Origin: Artocarpus heterophyllus
Taxonomy: Eukaryota > Streptophyta > Magnoliopsida > Rosales > Moraceae
DNA length: 64,000 bases
NCBI GenBank assembly: GCA_025403435.1
Contig: CM046339.1
Span: 2,496,212-2,560,211, forward strand
Direction: 5' to 3'
A model generated the notes under the pieces. It had not been told where the DNA came from. It saw only the letters and a list, made by a program, of their open reading frames with translations, and ran no database searches. Of the stretch, positions 44,344 through 56,162 are shown piece by piece (position 1 is the stretch's first letter; every line of letters starts with the position of its first letter). The position numbers were made by a program, and so were the translations under genes.

Positions 44344-46381
44344 TGTTGGAGATATATGCCCTAAGGAGTATAAATATAATATGTTTTTGGAGACATTTTT
44401 ATCAATGAAGAATTTATTTATTATTTATATATCAAATCTTGTCCTCTTTACATTCATATTTGTTAAATGTATGTTAAGCAAACAAAAGTCTAAGACTATT
44501 AGTCTAAACCTTTAAGAATTAGGCATATGATGGACAGATTATACAGAAGACATGATTCTTAAGGTGACGGTCTAAATCAAAAGATCTGCAATCGAGGGAA
44601 TAAAGTTCAGTGCTTTATTCATGCAAAGATTGTTATGTTGTCAATATCCCTAATGAGACATGGTTTGTCTTGACTATCGGAGGTAGACTCCATGAATAGA
44701 AATATTGTCACATTGCCATAGGTGACGATGCGTTGGATTAGGACATAAAGTGAATTGTTTTGGATTAATAATTCTGTCTCAACAAATCGATTCACTTTAG
44801 ATAATCATATGTATTGTATCTTAATCCTGAGATGAATAGTGGGCTCATTTGTTGACCTATGTTTTTTGATGTACCAAAGGGTGACATCCACATTTTAATA
44901 TTGGTACACATACTGGTAAGTTGGAGGCATGACTCTTGATAGCATAGACCTGTTATTCATAGATATGGAATCCATAGCTCCTTTTTAGGAGTAGTTGATA
45001 TCCTCTTATATGTGTTATCCTATAATTTAAAAACTAAAGCGCTCAGCCATTTGGATACATAGGTGTAACCAAATGGTATACTGTCTTTGAATGGTAAGTT
45101 TTTCAATGGTGAGATAATGGAACGTAAGAGAAAAATAATCGAAAAGGTAAGACATAATTTGTCTTTAAGCCGATTATGGATAATCCTATGGGGATACAAT
45201 ACATTATGATATGTCATGGGGACTTAGCTATATGAGCTTCATAATTCTATATAGTTCGAGAGTGTAGCTCTGAGCTTTTAGTGGAGTAACGTTGGAGTTG
45301 ATAATTATGAAATGTATATATGAGATACTAGGTTTCGTAATTATCGGGACCTTGAACTATATAAGTCCATTAGGTCCATTTTGCTAGCTCATAAAAATCT
45401 TGTAACGATATGGCGTGCTTTTCCAATAATTGGTGACTTGCGTCATATTATCAAATTGGCTGAAAATTCGATAAAATCAAATAATTTATGTCTGTTTATC
45501 AGTTGAATTAATTTTGTGATAATTAATTCACAAAATTAATTCAAAATAAACTTATTGAATTATCAGGATTAGATAATTCATGTCTGTTTATCGGTTGGAT
45601 TAATTTTTGAATTAGTTCAAGATAAACTTGTTGAATTATCAAGAATATTTATTTTCCTAGAGATTATCTAGATATGACTGTTTTAATCAGATAACTTCTC
45701 TATTGGGTTATTTGAATTAAAACTGAGGCTCTATTCTAAAAATCTCGGGTGGGAAATAAAGATTTGCAATGATCATTTATCGAAAGTTCGTCAGGCCGAT
45801 CTTTAAGTTTGGCCTGCCGATGGAGCAAGTTCGGCAGGCTAATCTGGGAGTTTGGCCTGCTGACCGAGAGTTACAGAAATCACGCGTTTTTATACGGATT
45901 TCATCAGATATTGATCCTGATTTGATTCTATTTTGAATTCTTGAGGCCTTATCTGATAAGGATTGACTCTTAGGCCCAACCTGTATAAAAGGGTAGTGAA
46001 TCTCATAAGTTATTTAGATCAATTGAGAAATTAAAAGTGGGACTCTGTTGGTGAGACTCTGTAACTCCCTGAGAGTTATTGTTCATAAATCATAAACTAT
46101 AGCTTTGGATTTTCTCAATTGGTTGAAATGAGAGTCACCGAGGAAAGGTTAAACGACATGCACCCACATGCACTCCGATCGTGAATAGAGAATAGCAAAG
46201 AAGACCAGTTGGTTGAGGCTCTTCTGGAATGTTATACTCTTCACGGACTGCGGGAGCTTTTATGTATTTACGATGTTAGTAAGATCTGGTTAATTTATGC
46301 ACATAGCATGTCAAACTTGTGATTTGAAAAAATACTATGATATAAAATTTTTAAAATTCTGCTGCGTACTATTTTTCAACA
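44344..46381 (+). repeat. 5' LTR of C3
   Basis: TGTTGGAG...TTCAACA. TATA box TATAAAAG at 45984-45991; GC-rich inverted repeat GGCCTGCCGA/TCGGCAGGCT at 45811-45840. Confidence 0.93.
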
Positions 46382-46383
46382 AT

Positions 46384-46396
46384 TGGTATCAAAGCC
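46384..46396 (+). other. Primer-binding site of C3
   Basis: TGGTATCAAAGCC, one mismatch from the initiator tRNA-Met complement TGGTATCAGAGC. Confidence 0.8.
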
Positions 46397-48011
46397 ATGA
46401 TTTTTACATAAATTTGCAAGTTTGTGATCATACTATATGTATAAATTATGTAATCTTGATCTCTCCTATGCTTGAATTTAATTTTTTTTAGAGAGTTGGC
46501 ACTCTAGGTTTCTATCTATTTTATGTTGTCATGGATTATATGGTAAATATTTATTAATTAATTATGGTTGATTAATTATTATTAATTAATTAATTAATTA
46601 ATTTACACCAGTTATTGTTCCTTAGAAACTAGAATGTATATCTAAGTTTTTTATATAATTAGATGGCAGACTATCATCTCCGTTTAAGAATTATTATTTA
46701 ATTTTAAATTTATAAGAATTTTGTAATTAAATAATTATTCAAAGAAGAAGGATCTAGAAGATAGATGATGGCATTCCTAGGTATTTTTTGAGTCTCTAAT
46801 TTGATGTTTTTGAATTGTTGAAAATAAAATTAAAAAACTACGTAAAACTATATTTTCTGGGAAAATATGAATTCTGCTCGGTTAGCATGCCGAACCCTCC
46901 AGTTCGGTAGGCCAATTGTCGCAGAATCGACAGGCTGGACTTTGGGTTCGAGAGGCCGTCAGTGGGGCAAAAATTTGGTGGCTCTGACGGCAGGCCAAAT
47001 TGTCATGACCTGTAGGCCAATCACACATATCGGCATGCCGACAGAGAGTTGTGACTTTTCAAAAAAGGTACATTTTTCGATGTAGTTTTGATTTTATTTT
47101 TGGAACAATTATAAGAAACATTAAATTTAGATATTACCGAAAATATGGAGTATTCGATCTATGTGGGATTAAAGACTTGAAGATGGACATTACATGAAGA
47201 AGGATACAACTTGAAGATTCAAGGATGAAGAATCGATAATATGTTTTGATTTATCTCTTGTAGTCTTTATTTTCTATTCTCTAAGGTGGAACCATAATAT
47301 TACGGTTATTTATTATTTTGCTTGTAGCTTCACTTGATTGCTTTACTTGTCAGTATTATAATATGATTTACCATGTATATTGATAACATGCCATATAGAA
47401 TAGGGAGTGCTGCTTAATTAAAATTGTTCATGCATGTTTTTTTTTTTTAAATAAAACCTTGATTTCAAAAGAATGGGTGGGAGAAGGTTTTTGAAGAGAC
47501 GACCTACGGCCTCCATCGTTGGTCCAAAGGTAGCACATGGTGGTTCCGACCCCTAGGAAGGGACTTCATCATGTATCGGGTTGGATCTCTGAGAGGATAA
47601 AGTATTTTAGCATGATTTATGGTTGCACACCCCTAGGTGGTGATTATAAATCATGGATAAAATATTAAAACAATGGTTATATACTCATGTTAATTTTATT
47701 ATTAACTTCCCCTAGGAGCTCTGTTAATAAAATTGATGGCCAAAGAAACGATTATTAATATATGCTAGATCATATGGATCCTGGATTGCATATATTAGTT
47801 AGGAGGAGACCCGTGTTCTTGATTGAATCTGGCAAGACTCCCCAGGAGCTTGTTGAATTCTGAGTTAAGAATTATCGTTGTAAGGTTGTAATATTTTCAA
47901 GGTTTTGACACATAAACACATTTGTATGTTTTACATGATTGTGTTATCTTACTAAAGTATTATGATATGTTTCCTTATGTTTAGTATATGATCCTTTATT
48001 GTAAATAAAAA
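46397..48011 (+). other. C3 untranslated leader
   Basis: About 1.6 kb, collinear with the C2 leader, including the TTAATTAA run (46553-46605) and GC-rich motifs such as GTAGGCCAATC and ATCGGCATGCCGA (46900-47042). Confidence 0.7.
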
Positions 48012-48800
48012 ATGTCTAAAAATGCTTTATTATCGATACTTGACAAAAACTAATTAACCGGAGAGAATTATAATGATTGGAAACGGAACCTAAACATTGT
48101 CCTGTCCTTTGAAAAACTAAAATTTATGCTGACGACACCTTGTCCTCCCAAGCCTATGGGAGATTCCACTAATGAGCAAATCTAAGCGTATGATCGCTGG
48201 AAAGATGCTAATGATCAAGCGCGCTGTTATGTTATGGACAGCTTGAATGATGTGCTGCAGGCTCAACATAAGGATTATAAGACTGCTAGGCAGATCTTCG
48301 ATAATCTAGAAGGCATGTTTGGAGGCCAGGTCTTAACAAAGCGGCAAGGGGCGCTTCGAAAAATCTTGAACTGTGACATCTGTAAAGGAGCAATGATGGT
48401 CATGGGTTACCTCGTTGAGGCTCAAACCAATGGAGCTGACATTGATGCTGAAACACAGATGACTATGGTATTTGAGACTCTGTCTAAACAATTCATTATA
48501 TTTAGAGCTACATTTAATTTGAGCAATAGGCGGCATATGACCTTGACAAAGTTGATGAAACAATAGGAGTTTGAACTGCTGATCAGGGACTCTCTTGCTA
48601 GTGGAGAGGCCAACTTGGCGGCTGCTTCTGGTTCCAATCCTAGCTTTGGGAATAGAAAGAAGCAACGGGCCAAAAACATGAAGTCTTCTATTCCTATAAA
48701 TGGCAAGAACAAGAAAAAGAAGAAGAAGAACCTGAAGAAGCTCAAGTACTTCTTCTGCGGGAAGGTCAGGCACATTAAGAAGAATTGCAAGGACTTCCTT
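48012..48800 (+). pseudogene. C3 gag remnant
   Basis: It starts MSKNALLSILDKN followed by TAA where the family would have Gln, then LTGENYNDWKRN. The frame is open from 48234 to 48566 (MDSLNDVLQAQHKDYKTARQ region). A TAG at about 48564 replaces a Gln codon. The zinc knuckle has lost its first Cys (YFFCGKVRHIKKNC). The C2 copy keeps that Cys, so the two copies decayed independently. Confidence 0.88.
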
Positions 48801-51800
48801 TCTCGAGGAGGTAGATGTGATCTTCTGTATTTAGAAACTTGTTTGGTTGAGGAATCTAGTGACATTTGGGATATAGATACTGGAGCAACTAATAATGTTT
48901 GTGTTTCCAAACAAGGGTTCAACGAAACGAGAAGTCTGCTGCATGAAGACTTCATGCTTCGGATGGGTGATGGATTCTTGGCCTTAGCTGAAGTAGTGGG
49001 AGACGTCTATCTGTATTTTAATAATTATAGGATTTTAATTTTGTGAGATTGTTTTTATGTTCCTAAATTTAAAAGGAATTTAATTTCTATAGCTTGTTTA
49101 TTTAAAGACTCCTATTTGGTTTCTTTTAATAATAAAGTAATAATTCGTAAAAACAAATTTTTTATCTGTTCTAGATGGATGCAAAATAATCTATAGATGA
49201 GATGAATGATAATAACTTTAAAAGACTTAAAAATTCTCACTCTAATAAGACTTATCTTTGGCATTTATGACTAGGTCATATCAATCTGAATAGGATTCAA
49301 AGGTTGGTAAGGGATGGACTTTTAAGTCACTTAAAGGTAGAATCTACACCACAATGTGAAACTTATTTGGAGGGTAAAATGACCAAAAGACCATTCGGGT
49401 CTAAGGGCAATAATGCTGAAAGGGTTTTAGAACTTATGTATAGTAATGTTTGTGGACTGATGAATATCTAGGCACGAGGAGGGTGTGAGTACTTTATCAC
49501 TTTTATTGATGATTACTCAAGGTATGGGTATGTGTACATGATGCACTATAAAAGTGCAACTTATGACAAGTTCAGGGAGTTTTGGGCTGAAGTAGAAAAG
49601 CAATTGGATAGACCCATAAAGGCACTTTGATTCGATCGAGGTGGTGAACACTTTTCTGATGAGTTCTTGGGACACTTATTAGAAAATAGGATTTTATCCG
49701 ATTTGATTGTGCCAGGCACTCCGTAGCAGAATAACGTAACTGAGAGAAGAAATAGGAAATTGTTGGACATGGTTAGGTCTATGATGAGTTATTCATCATT
49801 GCCTTTGCTCTTTTGGGGATATGCACTGCAAATCGCATGTTATCTTTTGAACAATATGCCTTCAAAATCAGTTCGTAAAACTCCTCATGAGTTGTAGATG
49901 GGCAAGAAGACATCCTTAAACCATATTTGCATATGGGGATTTCTAACTCATGTCCTGTTTAGGGATGCGAACAAGTGGGAAGCACGTTCGAAAGTTTGCG
50001 TGTTTATAGGATATCCAAAAGGGACTAAAGGGGGTTATTTCTATAACCCAAAGGAAAAAAAGTCGTGGTTTCAATTAATGCAACTTTCCTTGAAGAGAGT
50101 TACATGAATGACTTTAAGCCTTGAAGCAAAGTGGTGCTAGAGGAGTTGAGGAGTGATTCAATCACTCGGGGGGTTTCGATAGTAACCACTTCAATTGGTG
50201 TAGAAAAACCAAACGAACCTGAACAATAACCTAAGAGCCTTTAGCGTAGTGGGAGGATAGGGCGTCAACCTAAGAGGCATATGTTTAATGGTGAGACCTT
50301 CTTGGCTGAACTAGATGAACATGACACGGATCCTTACACTTACGCAGAGGCTATAGAAGATGTTGATTCAAAACTCTAGACAGAGGCCATGAACACAGAA
50401 ATGAAGTCTATGGAGACTAATCGGATTTGAGAACTTGTGGATCTTCCCGAAGGGGTAAAACCCATAGGGTGCAAGTGGATCTAAAAGAAGAAGAGAGGAG
50501 TGGATGGAAAGATCGAAACTTTTAAGGCTAGACTGGTAGCTAAGGGATACATGTAAAAGGAAAGAATCGATTATAAGAAAACCTTTTCGCCTGTAGCCAT
50601 GCTTAAGTCTATCCGGATTCTCTTGTCCATAGCTGCTGCTCTCAACTACGAGATTTGGCAGATGGATGTCAAGATGGCTTTTCTAAATGGCTATCTTGAT
50701 GAGTCTATTTATATAGAACAACTAGACGAGTTCAAGGTCAAGGGTCAAGAGGGTAAGGTTTGTAAGTTGCTAAAGTCAATTTATAAACTAAAGCAGGCTT
50801 TCTGTTCTTGGAACATAAGATTTAATCAAGTGATCAAGACTTGTGGGTTCACACAAAATGTGGACGAACCATGTGTGTACAAACACATTAAGGATGAGAA
50901 TGTGGTTTTTCTACTGCTCTATGTAGATGACATTCTGTTGATTGGCAACGACATTGGGGCGTTGTCATCGATCAAATTATGGTTGACTAAGTAGGTTGAC
51001 ATGAAGAACTTGGGTGAGGCTAATTTTGTTCTCGGTATATAGATTTTTTGGGATAGGAAGAACAAAATGATAGCTTTATCCTAGGCAGGCTACATAGATA
51101 TTCTCGGGAGGTTTACAATTCAGGATTTCAAGAAAGGTGGGTAACCATCTAAGTTTGGAATTACTCTTTCTAAGAAAGACTCTTCAAAGTCTGAGGAAGA
51201 AAGAGAATACATGAAGAAGGTGCCTTATGCTTTGGCAGTGGGTAGTCTCATGTATGCCATGCTTTACATGCGACCGGATATTTATTATGCGGTTTGGATT
51301 GTAAGTCGATTTTAGGCAGATCTAAGACCGAACCATTGGGTTGTGGTCAAGCATATTTTCAAGTACCTGAGAAGGACTCGATATATGCTTGTGTATTTGG
51401 GTGAGGATTTAACTCTTCTAGGATACACTGATTTGGATTTCCAATCCTGTCTAGATTCTAGAAGATCGACTTCGGGTTTTGTGTTTACTCTAGGTGGCAG
51501 TTGCATCAGTTGGAGAAGTATGAAGCAAGATTGTACTTTGGATTTAATGATTGAGGCCAAGTATCTGGTAGCTAGTGATGCTTAAAAAGAAGTAATGTGG
51601 CTCCCCAAGTTCCTTGGGGATCTTGAGGTAGTTCATAGAATGCATAAGGCGGTATCACTGTATTGTGATAACAATGCAGCGGTAGCTAATGCTAAGTAAC
51701 CAAGATTTCACAAAAAGAGTAAGCATATTGATCGGAAGTATCATGTAATAAAGGACTTCATAGAAGACAGGTATGTTGTTGTGTGCAAAATCGCATCAAA

Positions 51801-51879
51801 GTGCAATTTAGCTGATCCATTCACAAAGACACTTACTGGGAGAGTCTTCAAGAGGCATGTGGAAGCTATGGGGATGTGA
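48801..51879 (+). pseudogene. C3 pol remnant
   Basis: The protease motif is intact (IWDIDTGATNN). GAG-pre-integrase is decayed, and part of the sequence present in C2 (YFIKPKMDLL region) is deleted near 49195. The integrase core is riddled with stops (49400-49900). RT is open at 50599-50994 with QMDVKMAFLNGYLDESIY and an intact YVDD (50920-50931). RNase H is open only in pieces (51343-51585). It ends at TGA 51877-51879. No complete enzyme could be made. Confidence 0.88.
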
Positions 51880-51900
51880 GATTTGTCATATTTGCTCAGT

Positions 51901-51913
51901 GCAAGTGGGAGAT
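51901..51913 (+). other. Polypurine tract of C3
   Basis: GCAAGTGGGAGAT immediately before the 3' LTR, identical to that of C2. Confidence 0.85.
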
Positions 51914-53931
51914 TGTTGGACATGTATACCTTAAGAAGTAAAAATATAATATATTTTTAGAGACATTTTTATCAATAAAGAATTTATTTATTATTTATAT
52001 ACCAAATCTTGTCCTTTTTACGTTCATATTTGTTGAATGTATGTTAAGCAAACAAAAGTCTAAAATTGTTAGTCTAAACCTGTAAGAATTGGGCATATAA
52101 TGGACAGATTATACGAAAGACACTATTCTTAAGGTAACGGTCTAAACTAAAAGATATACAATCGAGGGAATAAAATTGGGCACTTTATTTATGTAAAATT
52201 GTTATGTTGTCTATATCTCTAACGAAAGATAGTTTGTCTTGACTATTGGAGGTGGACTCCGTGAATAGAAACATTGGCACATTGTCATAGGTGACGATAT
52301 GTTGGATTAGGACATAAAGTGAATTAATTTAGATTAATAATTATGTCTCGGTAAATCGATTCACTTTAGATAATCATATGTATTGTATCTTAATCCTGAG
52401 ATGAATAGTGGGTCCGTTGTCTTGACTTATGTCTTTTGTTGTGCCAAAGGGTGACATCTACATTTTAAAAGTGGTACGCATAACAGTACATTGGAGGCAT
52501 GAGATAGCGTAGACTTGTTATTCATAGATATGGAATCCATAGCTCCTCTTTAGGAGTAGTTGATATCCTCTTATATGCATTATCCTGTAATTGAAAAACT
52601 GGAGCTCTCAACCATTTAGATACATAGGTGTAATCGAATGGTATCCTGTCTTTGGATGGTAAGTTTTTCGATGGTGAGATAATGGAACATTAGAGAAAAA
52701 TAATCAAGAAAGTAAGACAGAACTTGTCCTTAAGCCTATTATTGATAATCCTATTGGGATACGATACATTATGATATGTCATGGAGACTTAGCTATATAG
52801 GCTTCATAATTCTATATAGTTCGAGAATGTAGCTCTGAGCTTTTAGTAGAATAGCGTTGGAGTTGATAATTATGAAATGTATATCTGGGATATTAGGTTT
52901 CGTAATTATCGAGACCTTCAACTATATAGACCTGTCAGGTCCCCTTTGCTAGCTCATAAAAATCCTGTAACGATATGGCGTGCTTTTTTAATAATTAGTG
53001 ACTTGTGTCATATTATCAGATTAGCTGAAAATTTGATAGAATTAGATAATTCATGTTTGTTTATCGGTTGAATTAATTTTATGAAAATTGATTCAAGATA
53101 AACTTGTTGAATTATCAAGATTAGATAATTCATGTCTGTTTATCGGTTAGATTAATTTTTGAATTAATTCAAGATAAACTTGTTGAATTATCAAGAATAT
53201 TATTTTCCTAAAGATTATCTAGATATAACTGTTTTAATCAAATAACTTCTCTATTGGGTTATTTAAATTAAAACTGAGGCTCTATCCCAAGAATCTCGAG
53301 TGGAAAATAAAGATTCGTAGGGATCATTTATTAAAAGTTCGGTAGGCCGATCTTTAAGTTCGGCCTGCCGATGGAGCAAATTCGGCAGGCCAATCTAGGA
53401 GTTCGGCCCGCCGACTGAGCATTAAATAAATCACGCGTTTGTATGCAGATTTTATCAGATATTGATCTTGATTTGATTTTGTTCGAATTCTCGAGGCTTT
53501 ATCTGATAAGGACTGACTCCTAGGCCGAATCTCTATAAAAAGGGGGTGAGTCTCATAACTTATTTAGATCAATTGAGAGATTAAGAGTGAGACTCTGCTG
53601 GTGAGACTCTGTAACTCCCTAAGAGCTATTGTTCACAAATCATGAACTATAGCTTTGGATTTTCTCAATTGGTTGGAAGGAGAGTCACTGGAGAAAGGCA
53701 GAACGACATGTGCCCATTAGCACTCCGATCGTGGATAGAGAATAGCAAAGAAGACTAGTTGATTGAGACTCTTCTAGAACGTTATACTCTTCATGGATTG
53801 CAGGGGCTTTTCTATATTTACGAGGTTAGTAAGATCTGATTAATTTATGCATATAGCATGTCAAACTTGTGTTTTGGAAAATACTCTGATATAAAATTTT
53901 TAAAATTTCACTACGTACTATTTTTTCAACA
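51914..53931 (+). repeat. 3' LTR of C3
   Basis: TGTTGGAC...TTCAACA, 2,018 bp. TATA box TATAAAAA at 53534-53541. A perfect 10-bp inverted repeat GGCCTGCCGA/TCGGCAGGCC lies at 53362-53371 and 53382-53391. Confidence 0.93.
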
Positions 53932-53936
53932 ATCAC

Positions 53937-53985
53937 ATGTTCCTCCAAGACATTTTTGGATGTCCTTCTGGAACATGTCCTAGTG
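53937..53985. repeat. GGACATGT/GTCC minisatellite, right part
   Basis: ATGTTCCTCCAAGACATTTTTGG and the units that follow continue the array broken by C3 at 44338. Confidence 0.6.
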
Positions 53986-54114
53986 GGATATTTTTTTCCT
54001 CTCTTTTTTTCTCTCTCCTCGCTAGCATCGGCTTGTATCTAGCACCGACAACATCATCAACAGCCAAAGAAACAATCAAAAAGAAAATAGAAGATTTCGA
54101 TCCAAAAACAATAG

Positions 54115-54462
54115 TCACCGCAATAACAACAACAACAAAAAGAGTACAATAAAAAATGTTGGCAGATTGTAGTTGAATTTTGTAAATGAGCAAAAGTTTA
54201 GACAAAATAAAAATAGACAAATTACATTAAAACGATCGTGAAAAGAAGCACTAAAATTTAAACTCCAGGAGGCGATAGATGAAAGGGCATAACTTGCTAG
54301 AGCCATAGGTGGGGAGCGTGAAACGATCGGAGAAGTTGATGGCGATCGCCACGCCGACTTGAGGAGAGAAAAAGCCGATGAGGAGGTTGAGGATGTAGAT
54401 CCTAAGGCTGTACGAACACTAATACTGAGACACGCGATCCAACGATAGAGCACATGCAGCAT
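54115..54462 (-). pseudogene. RER1-like (ER-Golgi retrieval receptor) pseudogene fragment
   Basis: RER1 is a four-span membrane protein that returns ER proteins from the Golgi. On the minus strand HVLYRWIACL (about 54455-54426) is followed, after a frameshift, by [19 protein letters not shown], then [21 protein letters not shown] (to about 54254). A stop stands where RER1 has Trp (FKFWY). In another frame comes a hydrophobic tail resembling the last membrane segments. No introns interrupt the matched region. The N-terminus and C-terminus are not found. The ORF across it switches frame and is not a real gene. Confidence 0.7.
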
Positions 54463-54830
54463 CGATGGCCATAAAAAATAGAGGAGAAAAATAAGTGGAG
54501 AACACTGGCTAACCTAGCCCTGGATTGAGCTCAATGGAGGTCGGAAAGCCTCGAAGAACATGTCCTCATCCCACACTAGAAACCACCAGATCTCGGCCTC
54601 CATTGTTAAAGAAGAGAAGGATGAACGAAGATCTGATTGACTTTGTAAGCCCGTTGACACAACTGACGAGCTTCTTCCTTACTCTTCGTGATTGAACGAA
54701 GGTCGATTGGAGCTCGCTGTCACTGGTGACAAACGAACTCTTGATCTCGTGATGTGTCCTCGCGATCTCCTGATCTCTGGAGCTGGTTCATCTTTGACGG
54801 CGACGGCTATCGTCACTCTTTCAGAAAGAG
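54463..54830. other. GC-balanced flank of the RER1 fragment
   Basis: Unlike the AT-rich surroundings, this stretch looks like former genic DNA, possibly a 5' leader or captured sequence on the minus strand (a short MEAEIWWFLVWDEDM frame near 54604-54515). No product is recognised. Confidence 0.35.
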
Positions 54831-54965
54831 AGGAGAGACAAAGAAGAAGAAGAAGAAGAAGAAGAAGAAGAAGAAGGAAGGAAGGAAGAGAGAGTGTGAG
54901 AAATGGAGAGAGAGTGAGAGGAGAGAAAAAGAACAGGAGAAAGAAAGTGAGAGGAGTGAGACTGA
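54831..54965. repeat. (AAG)n/(GA)n purine microsatellite
   Basis: An AAG repeat (about 54840-54875) runs into GGAA and GAGA repeats. Poly-Arg, poly-Lys and poly-Phe ORFs here are artefacts of the repeat. Confidence 0.85.
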
Positions 54966-55199
54966 AAATACAATTCTAAAAACTTTTAGTGGCATTTCAA
55001 ATTTTTTAAAACCTTTTTGTGGCATAACATGTAAGTGTGTGTTTGAAAAATATAGTTAGAACTAATAATTTAGACTAATTTTAGTTTAAAATATTATAAT
55101 ATATCAAAGTATTATATTGTAGTTACTTATTGTTTTTTATTACTGTTACTGAGGGCTTTTGTACTATTTTTTCTGTTAATACCAATTGGTTGTATCGGA

Positions 55200-55548
55200 G
55201 AGTTTTAAAAAACAGAAGGGTTTAAACCCCATCTCCTCCACCATCGACCCTTTCTTCATTGAGCCGTCTTCTTTCTCCTCCACCATCGGCTGCAACTCCC
55301 GAGCACCCTCCCCCCTGAGCAGCGATCGGCGACCGGAGTGACGACCCTCCGGCAGCAGCCACCTTCCTGATTCTGTTCTTCTCAGTCCTCACTCCTCAGG
55401 TTTTAAATGGGGTTTTCGAATCCCGTTTGGTTGTTGAGTTTCGTTTTCGAAGCATTGGGTTTTTAGCGATTGAAATAGGATTTCGTGTTTTAAGACACTA
55501 ATTCTTGTGACTGGGTTTGATTGTAGGAAAATTAAGCTTTTGTTGACC
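55200..55548 (+). promoter_or_regulatory. MZT1 leader with 5' UTR intron
   Basis: A CT-rich, GC-richer leader (about 55220-55399) ends CCTCAG before a GTTTTAAATGG donor at 55400. The acceptor TTGTAG ends at 55526, giving a 127-bp leader intron. The second leader exon (55527-55548) reaches the ATG. The true transcription start is not evident. Confidence 0.6.
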
Positions 55549-55776
55549 ATGACCATGGATTCGGAGGCTGCGAAAACCGCCCGGGATTCTCTGGAGCTGG
55601 CATTTCACATGTCAAACATACTTGACACGGGGCTCGATCGCCACACTCTTTCTGTGCTCATTGCTCTCTGTGATTTGGGTCTTAATCCCGAGGCTTTGGC
55701 TGCTGTTGTCAAGGAACTCCGAAGAGAAACCTTGTCGTCCACGACGACCTTACCTCCCCCTCCCTCATCGTCTTAG
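55549..55776 (+). CDS. MZT1: MOZART1 / GIP1 gamma-tubulin complex microprotein
   Basis: A 75-residue protein, the size of plant GIP/MZT1 proteins (about 70). These bind the N-terminal region of GCP3 and help recruit and activate the gamma-tubulin ring complex at microtubule nucleation sites and nuclear envelopes. The conserved core is unmistakable: ARDSLELAFHMSNILDTGLD, HTLSVLIALCDLGLNPEALA and VVKELRRE, three short helices. The C-terminal tail (STTTLPPPPSSS) is variable, as usual. Start: ATG at 55549 with a second in-frame ATG at 55555; the second matches the usual MD/MDSEAA start and either could be used. The coding part is one exon. No defect seen. It is convergent with the LPP gene. Confidence 0.93.
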   Translation: MTMDSEAAKTARDSLELAFHMSNILDTGLDRHTLSVLIALCDLGLNPEALAAVVKELRRETLSSTTTLPPPPSSS

Positions 55777-56162
55777 ACTTTAACAGGTTTCTTCATCTTC
55801 TGTGAGACTTGAACTACTGTTGTTTTTGCAGATTGTTTATTGGACAAGAAACAAAATGTGTGTAATTAAATGAGCACGAATTTTGTGTGGTGAAGAAGTT
55901 GAATTTGGTTATGGTGTACAAGTACCTTTTGAGTCAGTGTGGAGACGTTAGTATAACGGTGAAGATGTATTTTCTTGAAATACAGTATATCCATTTGTAG
56001 GGTACTTTGGATGAATTATAGAGTCTTACCACATTTTCATTTTCTATGAGTAAATGAATTTGCAATGCTTTCTACTTCTAGTTGTTCCATTTCAGATTAT
56101 GTTTCAGACTCGGGCGTGTCTACTCTGGTCAGACGTTATTCTACATAATAATTTTATGCTTT
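55777..56162 (+). other. MZT1 3' UTR and downstream flank
   Basis: AT-rich with several possible plant polyadenylation signals, for example TAATTAAATGAG near 55863. No other gene seen. Confidence 0.4.

Larger units (their letters stand above)
44344..53931 (+). mobile_element. Complete Ty1/copia element C3 with ATCAC target duplication
   Basis: 9,588 bp from TGTTGGAG to TTCAACA, flanked by ATCAC on both sides (44339-44343 and 53932-53936). The LTRs are 2,038 and 2,018 bp. Primer site, leader, gag-pol and polypurine tract are in the expected order. It is the same family as C2 and is structurally complete, but its coding frame is broken in many places. Confidence 0.95.

Noticed and set aside
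44144..44515. 123-codon ORF with repeated short motifs
   Set aside because: Reads through the GGACATGT minisatellite into the C3 LTR; repetition is from DNA tandem units, not a repeat protein.
54692..55059. Poly-Arg and poly-Lys ORFs and the opposite poly-Phe ORF
   Set aside because: Products of the (AAG)n repeat, no conserved domain.
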